Assembly (NCBI GenBank): GCA_027886185.1
Contig: WOAB01000595.1
Coordinates: 3,534,001 to 3,598,000, forward strand
Reading direction: 5' to 3'
Source: Rheum nobile
Lineage: Eukaryota > Streptophyta > Magnoliopsida > Caryophyllales > Polygonaceae
DNA length: 64,000 bases
The translations under genes and the position numbers were made by a program. Within the stretch, counting starts at the first letter, position 1; every line of letters starts with the position of its first letter. A model generated the notes under the pieces. That model was not told where the DNA came from. It did no database searches and was given only the letters and a program-made list of their open reading frames with translations. Positions 43,926 through 55,400 of the stretch are shown one piece after another.

Positions 43926-46331
43926 ATCAAGGCCTTTTCACGATCTGTCACTAGGCATGTCGGTGTTACTTGACACTTTTTGCACATTTTAAGACATTGT
44001 GCGGCCCACACGTAGTTGTCTTGTTGTGATCAAGGATCGGGTGACTCTTAGTGCAAGAATTCGCTCGTCGACGCCTCGGAACACAAGAACTCAAGACAGC
44101 AAGATTTCAGAATTTGTCCTGATTTCAATGGGGTCGTTCTCCTTGCTCCGAACTCCAAATTGGATGATTCTGGCGACAGTAGTTAGATACGGAAGTCTAG
44201 TTTCTGTCCTCGAAATTTCAGCGCAATTGGGTCACGGAAACGAAAGTTATGGTGTTTTTACTGAGGGGTCGCTGGTAGTTCCGGGAAGGAATTTCAGCGA
44301 ACTGATTGTTGTGGATGTGGATGATCGAATTGTTGAGGAAGATGGACGAACAAGTGAAGGATAAGCAGTCTTCAACAAGTGGATACGACTCACCACTTAG
44401 AGAAGAAAGAGATGATCTTCTACGAAGGGATGTGACTCACCCTAGGCAAATGATCAAGGTGTTTGATCGATATGACTCACGATCAAGGATTAGTGTTCGA
44501 TATTACGCACGAACAAGGTGAAGATGAATGAGTTCTTGATCTGAAAAGCTCTCAATTGGATGTATTTCAACGTACCAACTGTTTCCTAAGGTGTTTGCCT
44601 GATATAGGCTACAAAGGAATTTTAGGGAATTAAAGAAAAACAAAGAAATGCACCCACTAACCTAAACAACTTATCCCACTAACATCATGCTTAGTAGGAA
44701 ATTTAGGGAAAACAAAAGGATTAATAAAATGTCTTAAACTCATTAAAAATAATAGGAATTTAATCGACCCTAAATTGGCCAGCCTTGGAGTAGTCAAGCC
44801 TTGTGTTGCACGGCGCCGAGAAACCCCGACAAGGCCACAATGCATGTGACCGGGCCCCGGTCATGTTGGCTCGGCGTTCCTAGGCTCAGTAGTCCTCCCT
44901 GGAGCTGGTGTTGCAGTTGGCGAGCTCGGGCTCGAGTGATGGCACCAGGTAGTGGCTCAGCCTTGCTCTCCTCTTCCTTTGCGGCCGCAAAACTAGGGTT
45001 GGACCTTGGGCTCGGCACTTGATCAGTTGGCTCGGCGCTGGGGACCCCAATGTTCTTAGGTGGTGTCATGGGTCCTGTAGGAGCCGGGGTGTCCGAGCGA
45101 AGTGACCCTTTGCCGGGACAAGTCTTCGTGTCCAGCGCAGTGTCCGGCGCGGTGCTAGGCAAGCTAGGGCTAGGCGCGACGCTTGGCATTGGCTCTTCTT
45201 GTGGCGCGACTTCTTCACTAGGCATGAGCACATCATGTCTTCTTTCTCATGTTGTAGAAACGCCCTCGCCACATTATAGTTCTTCCATGTAGACATGACT
45301 CCTATTATTTCGAGGAAAGGCAAGTCATACCTGCACAAGAAGATGTGTCATGCATAATGAATAAACATATCAACAAGTAGATATAGCATGTAGATGTGTT
45401 ATACTAACATGTTAGTGCTGTATGTGGAGTCTAGCAAAAGGACGTACGGAAATGCCTTTAGGAGTTTCATGGAATCTGGACTTGCAAAGAAAATGTCGGC
45501 GATCTTATTCGTCGTTGGATCCGACCTATACTCCATAAAGTAGTTGTTCTCCTTGCAGTTATGGAAGAACTCTTGGACCACGGTTCTTCCTTCCATCCCA
45601 CTATGTCGGACATTGTACACTTGCTTCATTTTAGTGCAGTTGTTCGGGTCCTGATTAAGTGTTGTTGCAATCTTTGATGGTTTATTATGATTTTCTGTCA
45701 TGGCCTTACACAACTTCTTCTGCTCAGGTGTCATCCTACCAGCTGATGCATGCTCGTACAAGTCATCACCAATGACATGGTTGTGGGTTTCAACAACTAC
45801 CTTGATTGTATATGAGTCCCTCGGTTTTTCTTAACACAACAATCTGAAGGGACAATCACATTTTTTGCTCCTTGTTCTTTGCCTTACTTTGTTTTCATCT
45901 TTAGAATTGTAAATTCCCGCTTTTTCACACAACAACCATGACTTTCGAAGGCTTCCTCCACCAAAGTTTCTATCCCGACCAATAGTGATACAAAAGTGAT
46001 TATCAAAGCTAATCTGTCTAGCCCATTTAATTGCATCATCTCTGGAGCCGAAAACTTCACCCATGGTAAACTTCTCTGAATAATCTTCCGAAACAATCAC
46101 TTCTTCAGGTGTGGGATAATAAAACTGCGATTGTGTGTGTAATGTCGGAAACCCAAAACGAGGTGGAGCCTGCCACCTTACGGACGGAATTCCACTACGA
46201 GCAAAACAATATAATCCCGGCATATGAGGTTGTTGAGGCGCCATAGGTTCGCCGAACAACCCAAGTGAGAAGGGCGGTGGTGCCATGTCCCACGCATCAT
46301 TCAGGGACAGATTGTTAATACCGATGTTCAC
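43926..46331 (-). pseudogene. FAR1/MuDR-like MULE transposase, truncated and split
   Basis: The frame opens at 46331 (MNIGINNLSLNDAWDM). A FAR1-type DNA-binding domain follows (WARQISFDNHFCITIGRD, KKCDCPFRLLC). TAA at 45831-45833 interrupts. The frame goes on with VVVETHNHVIGDDLYEHAS and reaches the first catalytic Asp in VLLLDSTYSTNM. A GT-AG intron (45408-45331) leads to YDLPFLEIIGVMSTWKNY...LQHEKED, and a 1.2-kb TG...CA insertion breaks the exon at 45236. Past it the protein resumes at 44021 with DNYVWAAQCLKM...VTDREKALMN, then homology ends near 43926. The rest of the catalytic core and the SWIM finger are missing, consistent with an internal deletion reaching the PMD gene. Confidence 0.85.
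44022..45235 (+). mobile_element. Solo LTR-like insertion, TSD TGTCT
   Basis: The 1,214-bp unit starts TGTTGTGATC and ends GAGCACATCA, flanked by TGTCT (44017-44021, 45236-45240). It joins two halves of the transposase exon when removed. The first 300 bp resemble the U3 of the Gypsy LTRs (CAATGGGGTCGTTCTCC, GAAGTCTAGTTTCTGTCCTC, TTATGGTGTTTTTAC), so + orientation is inferred. Four loose repeats of a GACTCAC/ACGCAC unit occur at 44375-44520. The GC-rich right half has a 145-codon minus-strand ORF ending like a Gypsy gag (ITRARARQLQ), so a deleted element rather than a plain LTR is possible. Confidence 0.8.
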
Positions 46332-46399
46332 GATATTGTTCTCCTATTGAAGTAAAAAAAACAAATTAGCATAGAAGCATGTAAGAATCCAGTTTCTGT

Positions 46400-46570
46400 C
46401 AAACACATCCATCTGTGACGAATAGACACATTCCATCCTTCACGGATGGTAGCACCCCATCCATCACGTATGAAGTGCATCCATTCGTGACGGATGTCAT
46501 TCATCCATACGTGACGGATGTCATTCATCCATTCGTGACGGATGGAACAAGTCCATCCGTCACGTACTGT
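46400..46570. repeat. TCCGTSACGGA-type palindrome cluster, internal right
   Basis: About seven units related to CATCCATTCGTGACGGATG, spaced about 24 bp, lie just upstream of the transposase start on the minus strand. Confidence 0.88.
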
Positions 46571-46574
46571 TTTT

Positions 46575-47100
46575 CTTTAAAAAAACAGTCGCCGAACAAA
46601 GTTCTTGCACTTGCAATGATCTAGTAAAAATTCAGTATAACAACGCCAAACACTCAAACATGCAGTTTTGCATACAAAATCTACAATTTTTTAGTACAAC
46701 TTAATCAAAGATGAAGTTTTTATGAACATATAGTAACAACTATTGAAATTACCTTAAGAAAGTGTTTGTTTTTCCCAAAGAACAACTCAAACATATACAT
46801 TCACAAGAAAGAACCATAAAATTCTTAACTTTTACTAACATGTAAAGTAAAAGCTTAAAAACATACATCATTGTAATGATAACTCCTTGAAACATCTTCT
46901 CCACCATTAAAGTTGGAAAAATCATCTTCATTTGCCTTGGAAAAGAACTCTTGAAAATGGAAGAGAATGAAAGATGTGTTGTGGGAGGGAAAGGGAAGAG
47001 TGATGGAGAGGTTTAGGGTTCAATTTTGGCCGTAATATTGATGAGATATGACGGGATAGTTAATGTTGTTAGGTGGGGACAAGTAACATTCAATTTTCTG
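46575..47100. other. MULE 5' region, non-coding
   Basis: AT-rich sequence between the transposase start and the right end. A short minus-strand exon may exist near 46880-46990 (FQEFFSKANEDDFSN-like) but cannot be confirmed. Confidence 0.4.
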
Positions 47101-47105
47101 ATTGT

Positions 47106-47228
47106 TTACTTCGTCCGTCACGGACCATGTGCATCCGTCCGTGACGGACCAAAGTGATCCATCCGTCATGGACGAATCACTTTCGTCCGTCACGGACGGA
47201 TGCACATGGTTCGTAACGGACGAAACGG
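47106..47228. repeat. TCCGTSACGGA-type palindrome cluster, right end of MULE
   Basis: Five units (CTTCGTCCGTCACGGACC, ATCCGTCCGTGACGGACC, ATCCATCCGTCATGGACG, TTCGTCCGTCACGGACGG, TTCGTAACGGACGAA), the mirror of the cluster at 34108-34205. Confidence 0.88.
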
Positions 47229-47427
47229 TGCGTGAAATAGAAATCGTGTATATTTAAGTATATTTGAGAGATTATGTGTATATAAGGCGGTTCTGAATAC
47301 AAAATTTAGAATTTGATTAGCTTATAATTGTATGTATGTGTCATGTGTTACATTTATATAGGTACCTATTTTAGCAAACAAACTAACAGTGGATATCAAT
47401 ATATAAAAAAGTGAATGAGCTTGCACT

Positions 47428-47527
47428 AGTGATAGGGGTTTTTGATTACTTAATTTCATATATAGCATGATTGGCAGTAGTGATAGAGGTTTTTGATGAC
47501 TTAATTTCATATATAGTATGATGATTG
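47428..47527. repeat. 51-bp tandem duplication
   Basis: Two near-identical copies start at 47428 and 47479 (AGTGATAG(G/A)GGTTTTTGAT...). They lie in the 3' intergenic region of the polyketide synthase gene. Confidence 0.9.
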
Positions 47528-47577
47528 TGTATGTATTCAATATGTAATTCGTTGTTAAACAAAGCTCGTTAGCTTTT

Positions 47578-47599
47578 AAAGGTAACCCCAGGGCCGAAA
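47578..47599 (-). repeat. Duplicated scrap of the polyketide synthase 3' exon
   Basis: 22 bp identical to 47731-47752, which encode the FGPGVTF signature of the type III synthase gene, lie 153 bp away in the 3' flank. The surrounding bases do not continue the gene. Confidence 0.85.
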
Positions 47600-47694
47600 A
47601 GCAAGAGTGATATTATTTTGAAGACGGATGGGATGGATACATATTACATAGGCATGGTTAATCGCTCGGTGAAAAGTGAAAAGTGAAAAATTAA

Positions 47695-48931
47695 TTAATA
47701 AGCGGTTAGGTTCTTGGCGAGGATGCCTTCAAAGGTAACCCCAGGGCCGAAAGCCAAGACCAGGCCCCATTCAGTCTGCTGCGGCTCTCCTCCATTCCTC
47801 TTCTTCTGCAGGCTCTCCTCCATCATGTACTCCAACACGTACACGATGGTGTTGCTGCTTGCGTTTCCGTAATCAGCCAAGGCCCTGCGGCTGGCAGCCA
47901 GCTTCTCGGGCCTCAGCTCAAGCCTCTTCTCTATTCTGTTGAGTATGGCGGGGCCGCCAGGATGAACCGCCCAGAAGACGTCGTTGTAGTCCCCCTTGGA
48001 CAGCCCCGCCCTCCCCAAGATCCCTCCGCAGAAGCCCTCGATGTTGTCCTCGATGATCTGCGGCAGCTCCCTCGACAGCTTGAAGCTGATGCCTTCCTCC
48101 GTGAGCCTCCCGTCTATGATCTTGTCCGTCCCGGGCAAGAAGTGCTGGATGGCGGTGTGGAGCTCGAAGAGGGGGGTCTCGCTGCTCGAGAACTCAGGGC
48201 CGGAGCCCACAACCATGGCCCCTGCCCCGTCCCCGAACAGGGCCACCCCTACCAGGTCATAGGGCCTCTCCACGCTCGGGGGCCTGAACCCGATGATGGT
48301 CGTCTCCGAGGTGGCTACGAGCACTCGGCTGCCGGGGTTGTTCTCGGCCAGGTCCTTGGCCACACGGAGCCCCGCAACGCCCCCCGAGCAGCCGTTGAAG
48401 TAGAGCATCACGCGCTGCGTGTCCGGCCTCAGCCCAAGGCCGCTGGCCAAGTAGAGGTCTCCCCCGGGGAGGCGGGCCTCGCTCGAGGACACGTACACCA
48501 GGTGGGTGATGTGGGCGGCGGGCCGGCCCCACGACTTGATGGCCGCTTGGGATGCTTCGATCGCCATCTTGGTGACGGCGTTGTTGCAGATGTCCAGCCT
48601 TTGCTTGACGGTCGGCAGGCCCTCCATGGCTAGCTCCGGGTACTCCCTGAGGATCTCCTCCGACATGACAACGTACCTCGTTTTGACTGTCGTCATCTTG
48701 CCTGCACCAGTGTCGTAATCAGAATGAATCAGGAAAAAAAAGGCGCGTTAGAGTTAGAGAGGTAGTACGCATACAGAGACGGGTGAGCTTCTCCTTGAGG
48801 TCGGGATCGGTGCAGTTGGTGTTCTTGAAGTAGCCGTCGACCAGGAACTCCTGCATCACCAGCTGGTGCGGGAAGGCCTTTCCCAGGGCCAGAATGGTTG
48901 CTTTCCCCGAGCTCGCCTCCTTGGCCGCCAT
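47695..48931 (-). CDS. LAP5: Type III polyketide synthase, LAP5/PKSB type
   Basis: Two exons, 48931-48775 and 48701-47695, are joined across a 73-bp GT-AG intron that splits the Cys codon in LTRLC-K, the conserved intron site of plant type III PKS genes; the product is 387 aa. The start is the first ATG (MAAKEASSGKATILALGKAF). Catalytic Cys lies in YFNGCSGGVAG, His in WAVHPGGPAI and Asn in DYGNASSNTI; the gatekeeper Phe is in GFRPPS; the C-terminal signature is FGPGVTFEG. The sequence resembles Arabidopsis LAP5/PKSB more than chalcone synthase (PHQLVMQEFLVDGYF, KLSRELPQIIEDN). LAP5 with LAP6 condenses fatty acyl-CoA with malonyl-CoA to alkyl pyrones for sporopollenin in the tapetum, at the ER surface. 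Exon GC content is far above the flanks. It looks intact. Confidence 0.93.
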
Positions 48932-49023
48932 GGTTGCACTGCACTGCACTGCGTGATTTGCTTGTGGCTTGCAAAGGGGGATACGAGAGAGGCGGGCTGA
49001 GAATTACGGGTCTCGGATGACTC

Positions 49024-49036
49024 CCTTTAATATACA
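49024..49036 (-). promoter_or_regulatory. Candidate TATA box of the LAP5-like gene
   Basis: On the minus strand TGTATATTAAAGG lies about 95 bp upstream of the ATG at 48931, a normal distance for a plant core promoter. No other core element is clear. Confidence 0.4.
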
Positions 49037-49441
49037 AACTCGGTGGGGTTTAGTTGAGAAGCAAGGTGATCACGCTACTCTTGTGCTCCCAAGTATTGTT
49101 GGTTTGAAATTGGTGGAAGAGGGAATAGGTGCATCTGTAACTAATTACATATGCATATAATTGAATACCCGATGCATGTTTATTCTGTTCACGCACTAAT
49201 AAGATAAGACGGCTTGGCTTGTAAATCAATAATACTACCATCCAACAGAAAGTTCAATTTGACCATGTTCTCGCCAATTAAAAGGAATACATAAGACAGC
49301 ATCTACTAGTCAAACCACTCTTCTTTCTCTCAATGCAGACCAACTTCATAATAAGTTCTTGGCCTCCACAGCACTGTTTCCACTTTCAAATCATGCTCTC
49401 CTTCACCCTCACAAATACATATGATGAAGGGAAATAATCGA

Positions 49442-52400
49442 TTATAGTTCAGAGATGCATTTTCCGTTGATGAATTCGATGGCTTTACTGAGAGTCTCTC
49501 CCAGAGCAGCAGTAACCATCCCCAAGTTCTGCAGAAACTCCTCTGCTGTGGGCTTCTCACCGTCCACTATATCAGTCACTGCCTTGAAAAATATAACAGG
49601 GACGTTGAGAAGATCGGCTGTGTATGCAATTGCTGCACCCTGAACCAAATCGCAACAACTAGTTTTACTCAGAAATCAAATGCTAGATGAGTAATTTACA
49701 TGCAACTATCGCCCTGAAGCTTCACTCAAAGCCAAAATATACTTGAGCAAAAAACTACAAGGATATCAAGTTGGCACACAATACCAAGGGAAGATCAATA
49801 CGCTATCCAAACAAAACAAGTGAATCCTCTCTATCAAGATTCTGCTATTTATATTTTCTCTGCCAAACCCTCTTGCTCCTCAAAATCCTCCAGCTTTAAT
49901 TTATCATGACCCAAGCCACCCGGACTCTCATAAAAACGGAAAATAAAGGAGACAACACTACAATTGGAAAAATCCACGCTTCTAAGATAAAGCATCAAAA
50001 TCCATTTTTCCTTGCAAGAGAATCCAAAGCTACCTGGACGAACAAGGAAGAGGAGAATGCATTGAAACTATCAGTCGACTCTTGCAGAACTACAGTTTTC
50101 CCCTTACAATTTCATTTGAACTTGTGCCTATCATCAGTGATTTCTGAGAAAGATGGCCGCCTATGAACTAAGAGATGTGATAACTCTGCCATAGGATTCA
50201 GCCAAAAGGAAAAAGCCTATAAAAGGCAAATAGCCTACTACAGGGCTGGGACTCTACGTTTGGAAGAGGATTAATGTGTTGTTCAGCTGTATTTCATCAT
50301 TTGCATAACCAGTGTTTAAAAAGGCGCAGGTGAGGCGCGCCTGGGAAGGGCTGGCGCCCGCCTCACCCTAGGCGTGCCTCAAATGGCTGGGCGCCACCCT
50401 AGGCACAGGAGGCGCGCCTAGGCGCTCAGGCGCGCCTTGGCTCCAGGCGCGCGCCTGGCTGTTATGCAGATCTGGGGCAATTTTCTGTTATCCTTTTTTG
50501 ATTTTTTTAAAATTCTTTATAGAAGATTTGATTTCCTTTTATGGTTCCTACTCCTCTCTTCAAACTCGGCTGGTAACACTTCCTCCTCTTCAAGTTCGGC
50601 CACCTCCTCCTCCTCAACCTCCTCCCCCTCACTTCCTCCTCCTCAGTTCGGCTGGTCCCTGATTCCTCCTCCAGGTAAGTGCTTCACTGCTTCTCTTTTT
50701 TCTTTTTTGTTTCTGGCTTTCTGCTGGTGTATTTCTGCTTGTGTATTTCTGGAACACAAGCATTGATGTCACAACCAGAAGAGGAAGAGGATGAAGAAGA
50801 TGATGAAGACTACAATTCTAGAGATGATGAGGATGTTTGTCTCAACCAAGATGAAGAGGAAGAGGATGATTTAGACCTTGACTGACCCACTTCACTACTT
50901 TCTATGTTTTAAAATGATTTTTTTATGATTTAGACTTGATTTTCCTACTTGTTTTCTAGTTTAGACTTGATTTTATGACATTATGGTGCTTTAACTTAGT
51001 TTTATTTCATTATAAACTGGTTTTATAACATTTTGATAATGAATTACATGTTTTTGAGGATTTTTGTGGCTAGGCGCGCGCCTTGCGCCTCTCAGGCGCG
51101 CCTAGGCTCCAGGGTCCTTTGCGCCTAGGGCCTTTTTAAACACTGTGCATAACTAAAATCTCTATGGTCCTGCTCAAAAATTAAATCTCCCTACAAGAAG
51201 ATCCGGGATGGGAAGAGGAAGGGAATAGGTTCATTACATGTGAAGAACAGATAATCCTATTTCACTGAAAGTAAGAAATTTTAACTTTCTATTTTCCATT
51301 AGAACAGGCAAAGTAGTGCATGATGCACAGTTGTAAAGAAGTTGAATGCACATCAAAACAATGAACACTGACTTTTTCCTTCTATGATGATTCTGTTAGT
51401 GAGCCAAAAACACTGTTGGTTTCCTCCAGGGAGAAATTTAGAGCTGTAATCCCAATAGGTGTTGGTATCGTTCTGTTAGGTGATATAGTCCATGTAACTT
51501 AGTATAAAGAAGGAAAGATGTGATAGAGTATCGGGATTGTTCACTTTTTACTTGCCTTAAAGCCATTGGCCAGAGAGAACCAATCTCTTCTGGTAAAGCT
51601 TAATAGAGTTTTAAGAGGGTTTTCTAACCTCTGGTTCAGTTCCTTTTGTGTGACTGTGAATCTGACTGTTACGGATCTTTACTCCAACACTCATTTTCTT
51701 GAATTCTCCAGCAATGCTGAAGTTATACAATTCTGGGGACATATTAAAATAAGACGGACTTCAGAAGCATTACCTCCATATCCTTCAATGTAGCTTCATT
51801 AGCAGTTATTGATGTCTCATCATGTGGAGACATATCCAAGGAGTCACCCGTAGATAATTTGCCAACCTGAGCCATGAACTTCATTAATCTCAGTGGGACA
51901 AAAAAATGGTAGAAAACATCATAATGATATCCATCAATCAAACATTTGCACTTTCTATAACGACTCAACCTGATATGCATCGTTGTCCCCTTAAAAGGGA
52001 CTGTATAAAACCAAAGATATAGTACTATATAGCCTTGGAAATGAGGGATACATAGAATCACAAATTAAACTAATCTAGATTGACTACTAGTTAAACATTA
52101 AAGAAAATTTCTTGTGTATACACGTATATACCTTTAATTCAAGCTCCTTCACTAGATTGGGAGTTGAGAGGGCCTGTTTCTCACATACTCCATACAGATC
52201 AAAAACCTACCAAACATCAAACAAGAGAATGATTCCAATATGAAATGGAATAACTGCAAAAAATGAAGATACAGCAAAAGTAGGTTAAATTTTTATTTAG
52301 CAGGCAAACTTCAGCCTTATCCCCTCTCTTACAGCTCAAAAAGGAGGTCAGAACTCGCAATGATTTTGCTTTGAAATTCAAGCAAAGATAAACGTGAATT

Positions 52401-55400
52401 ACTAGAAAAGTCATCAACCTCCATACTGGAATAAACTTGATAGAAAAATCATTTTGCCTTCTGTGAAAAAGCAATTTCAGAATAGATGTTATAGAATGTA
52501 CCCATTAGGAGATATCATCTCCACCCTTGGGGCAATGGCCTCAAATAGAAAAGATGTAACAATAAAAAAGTAGATATTTTTTCTTCCAACTCCAAGGCAA
52601 TAGTATAAATAAACTTGACATTGGCTGCTAACCAATCAAATCCAAGGATTTATACCACATCCAATACTCCATTTGTCTTGTATTGACCTTCCTAAATGTC
52701 AAAAACTTGTTTTTTACAGCACTCCCTATTAAAAATGGACACACATAATAAACCATTCACCTCCTTATAAATTTAATGCATACAAAAAGTAATGAGTCCA
52801 ATTGTTGCTTCAGTACAAAGTACAAGAACAGCAAAATATCTATGATACACTAAAGAGAGGTGCTTACAGGAATTGGTATTCTTCTGTCATGGAAAGAAAC
52901 TTCAGTTGCAAGAAACACGTCACCAATATTTGCACCCTTTTCCTGAACGGGTCAGAAAATAGGACATGTTAAAAATTTAAAATGATGAGTCAATATTGTC
53001 CACTCAAAGAGTACTTGGAAGACAGTATATCATCTGATAATGAGAACATAATAAAATAAGCCCCTTTTACATAAAACTTGGCTACTTTGTCACAGCACAT
53101 GTCCTGATGTCCATCATGTAGACTCAACAGAAGGAATGTTAAAGGCCCCTTTGTGTGACCTTCTGTCATATATATATATTACCCTTCCCCCAAAGTATAA
53201 CAGAAAATGAAAACTCATTCATCTCTTGTGTTGAGCATGAGGGGTGATGTTTACTTTAGTGCCTCACCACTTTCCAGTTTCACACATACCCATTACCCAA
53301 AACCTTCTGCTCCCCTCTTTTTCTGCTAGCCTCTATCTTCATTGCACGTATTTTCTTTGTAAAGACTAAAGACAACATATTTTCACTGGAACTGTTGTAC
53401 ATGTAGAGGATGATAAATTCTCCTTCAAGGGACAATAAGACGACAAAATTATAATACAATAATAAAGATCCCCGATTCAAACTTCAAATACCATGAAGAG
53501 TTTTGGGGTAATATATAGAGCAACTAGTTCCCCCGTCTTGCAGAGGATGTAACATAGATTTATTCAATATTTATTATCCTTGTAAGTAATATATATATAT
53601 ATATAGAAACCTAACTTTATGTATAAATGAACATATATAATTACTTACACAAATATGATAATGAAAAACCTCAATTCACCTTAGTTATACGGATGGAAGT
53701 CAGTACATAATTGATTATGGTTGGATATGATTAATATTTAATATGGTAAGCATGATTTTATATGAAATATACTATTAGACATATTAATTGATTAAAAGGT
53801 AAGTGACACCATTGACAATATGCTTTATAATTAAATAATGATGATGTGGCAATTTCAACAACAACAACCAACCTAGTATAGTCCCACACGAAAAGGGTCT
53901 GGGGGATCAAGATGTACGCACCCTTACCCTGAATAAGTCGAGAGGGTGTTTCCGAATGATGTGGCAATTATATGGCACATATGTGGCAAAATGGGCAATG
54001 TGGCTTAATCTAATTGTATATATTTTTTTCAGAACTTTTTTAATCACATGTGGCAAGTACAGCTTCCTTTTAATGGCAATGTAGACAAGGGTAGAAGAGG
54101 AAAGTAAAGAAAAAATAAAAGGGATGAGTAAGGAATTATTTTTAGGTATGAAGTTAGAAAAAACTTTAGCCTATAAGGAACCAATTCCATAAACCATAGC
54201 CACCAATACTGATACAAATAAAAGTAAACCATGTCATCCTCACATTTAACACCAAATACCTTGAAGCCACCAGATGTGCCTGCATTTATGATGAGGTCAG
54301 GTTGTAGAGCTTGAATAGCAGCATAGGTCACAAGTGAGGCTGAGATTGTGCCAACACTATCCACCCCTGGAATTTAATAGGTAACTAAAAGGGTTAAGGT
54401 GAAAAAACAGATTCAAGAAAATATGATAACAAAGTGACTCAGCAGTGAATGAACAATAAACAATTTTTTCCTACAAACAGGTTACGTAGGCAAATGTGCT
54501 CAGTGGTCTCGGATCAGATGCAGTTTACAAGTTCAACTAGTTTGACCATTTCAAAATTTAACAATTTAATCTGGCACACCAGAAACATGGAGTTGACTGT
54601 TGAGGTACAAATATCCAATATGTAAACCTTTTCCATACTGTGAGCTGACAGGGTACATATGCATAATCCAATTCTATGACCAAGTCAAAACTGTGGATCT
54701 TCATCTTTTTATATCAAACCTTAACTCTCGAAGTTCTTCAAACAATTTTATGTTTCCCACCATGATAACCCTTCAAGCAATTACAATGTCGAGGGAAGAA
54801 AAAGGACAATGCCTAGTTGCCTACTGCGTTAGTGTTTGTGCCTCAAACAAGTGATTGTTCAAAATCCAAGTGTTAGGTCAAGCGGTCAACATCATTCAAC
54901 AGACTTTCACTTTGGGAGCATCTGCCATGTTAGGTTCAAGGTAAGGTGGCAGCAATGCTTTTCAGTTTGATAATCACCGCAACTGAATCTGTGAATATAG
55001 ATGATTGTTAAAACTATTCATTCTTCAAAACATCTTCCACCAACAGAAAATCAAATATTCATGAAAGAGGAATTCGTAATGGTGAGAATAAGTTGGAGCA
55101 GTTAGATGCAAAATCTCGAAAATGATCTACCTTGGTCTTAGAAGCCCCCAACATGAACATTAGAATCGTTAATGCCAACACTGATCTTATTCACTTTGAA
55201 GAAAAGAAAACAGCTTTCCTCTTTGGCATAAAACAGTTATACTAAGACAAGTAACCAAATTAAAAATATGGCTTAGTGATTAAGAAAATACAACTTACCT
55301 AATTTTGGATCTTTACCAGGCCATATAACATTTAGATCCAGACTTCTGTAGAACCCGTGATAACGGACCCAGGGTACTCCTTTAGGGAACCTGCATAATG

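Larger units (their letters stand above)
34068..47248. mobile_element. MULE (Mutator-like) element with PMD gene and FAR1-like transposase, decayed
   Basis: Left TTATTTCACGCA(T)CGG near 34068 and right (minus strand) CTATTTCACGCACCG near 47248 are inverted. Each is followed within 50-100 bp by clusters of TCCGTSACGGA. Between them lie a plant-mobile-domain gene on + and a FAR1-like transposase on -, converging near 43850-43930, the gene arrangement of some plant MULEs. A 9-bp TSD could not be fixed because the outermost bases of the two ends differ. Two LTR retrotransposon insertions are nested inside. An internal deletion seems to have removed the 3' parts of both genes where they meet. Confidence 0.75.

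Noticed and set aside
47962..48633. 223-codon plus-strand ORF opposite the LAP5-like gene
   Set aside because: It is the antisense shadow of the GC-rich PKS exon.
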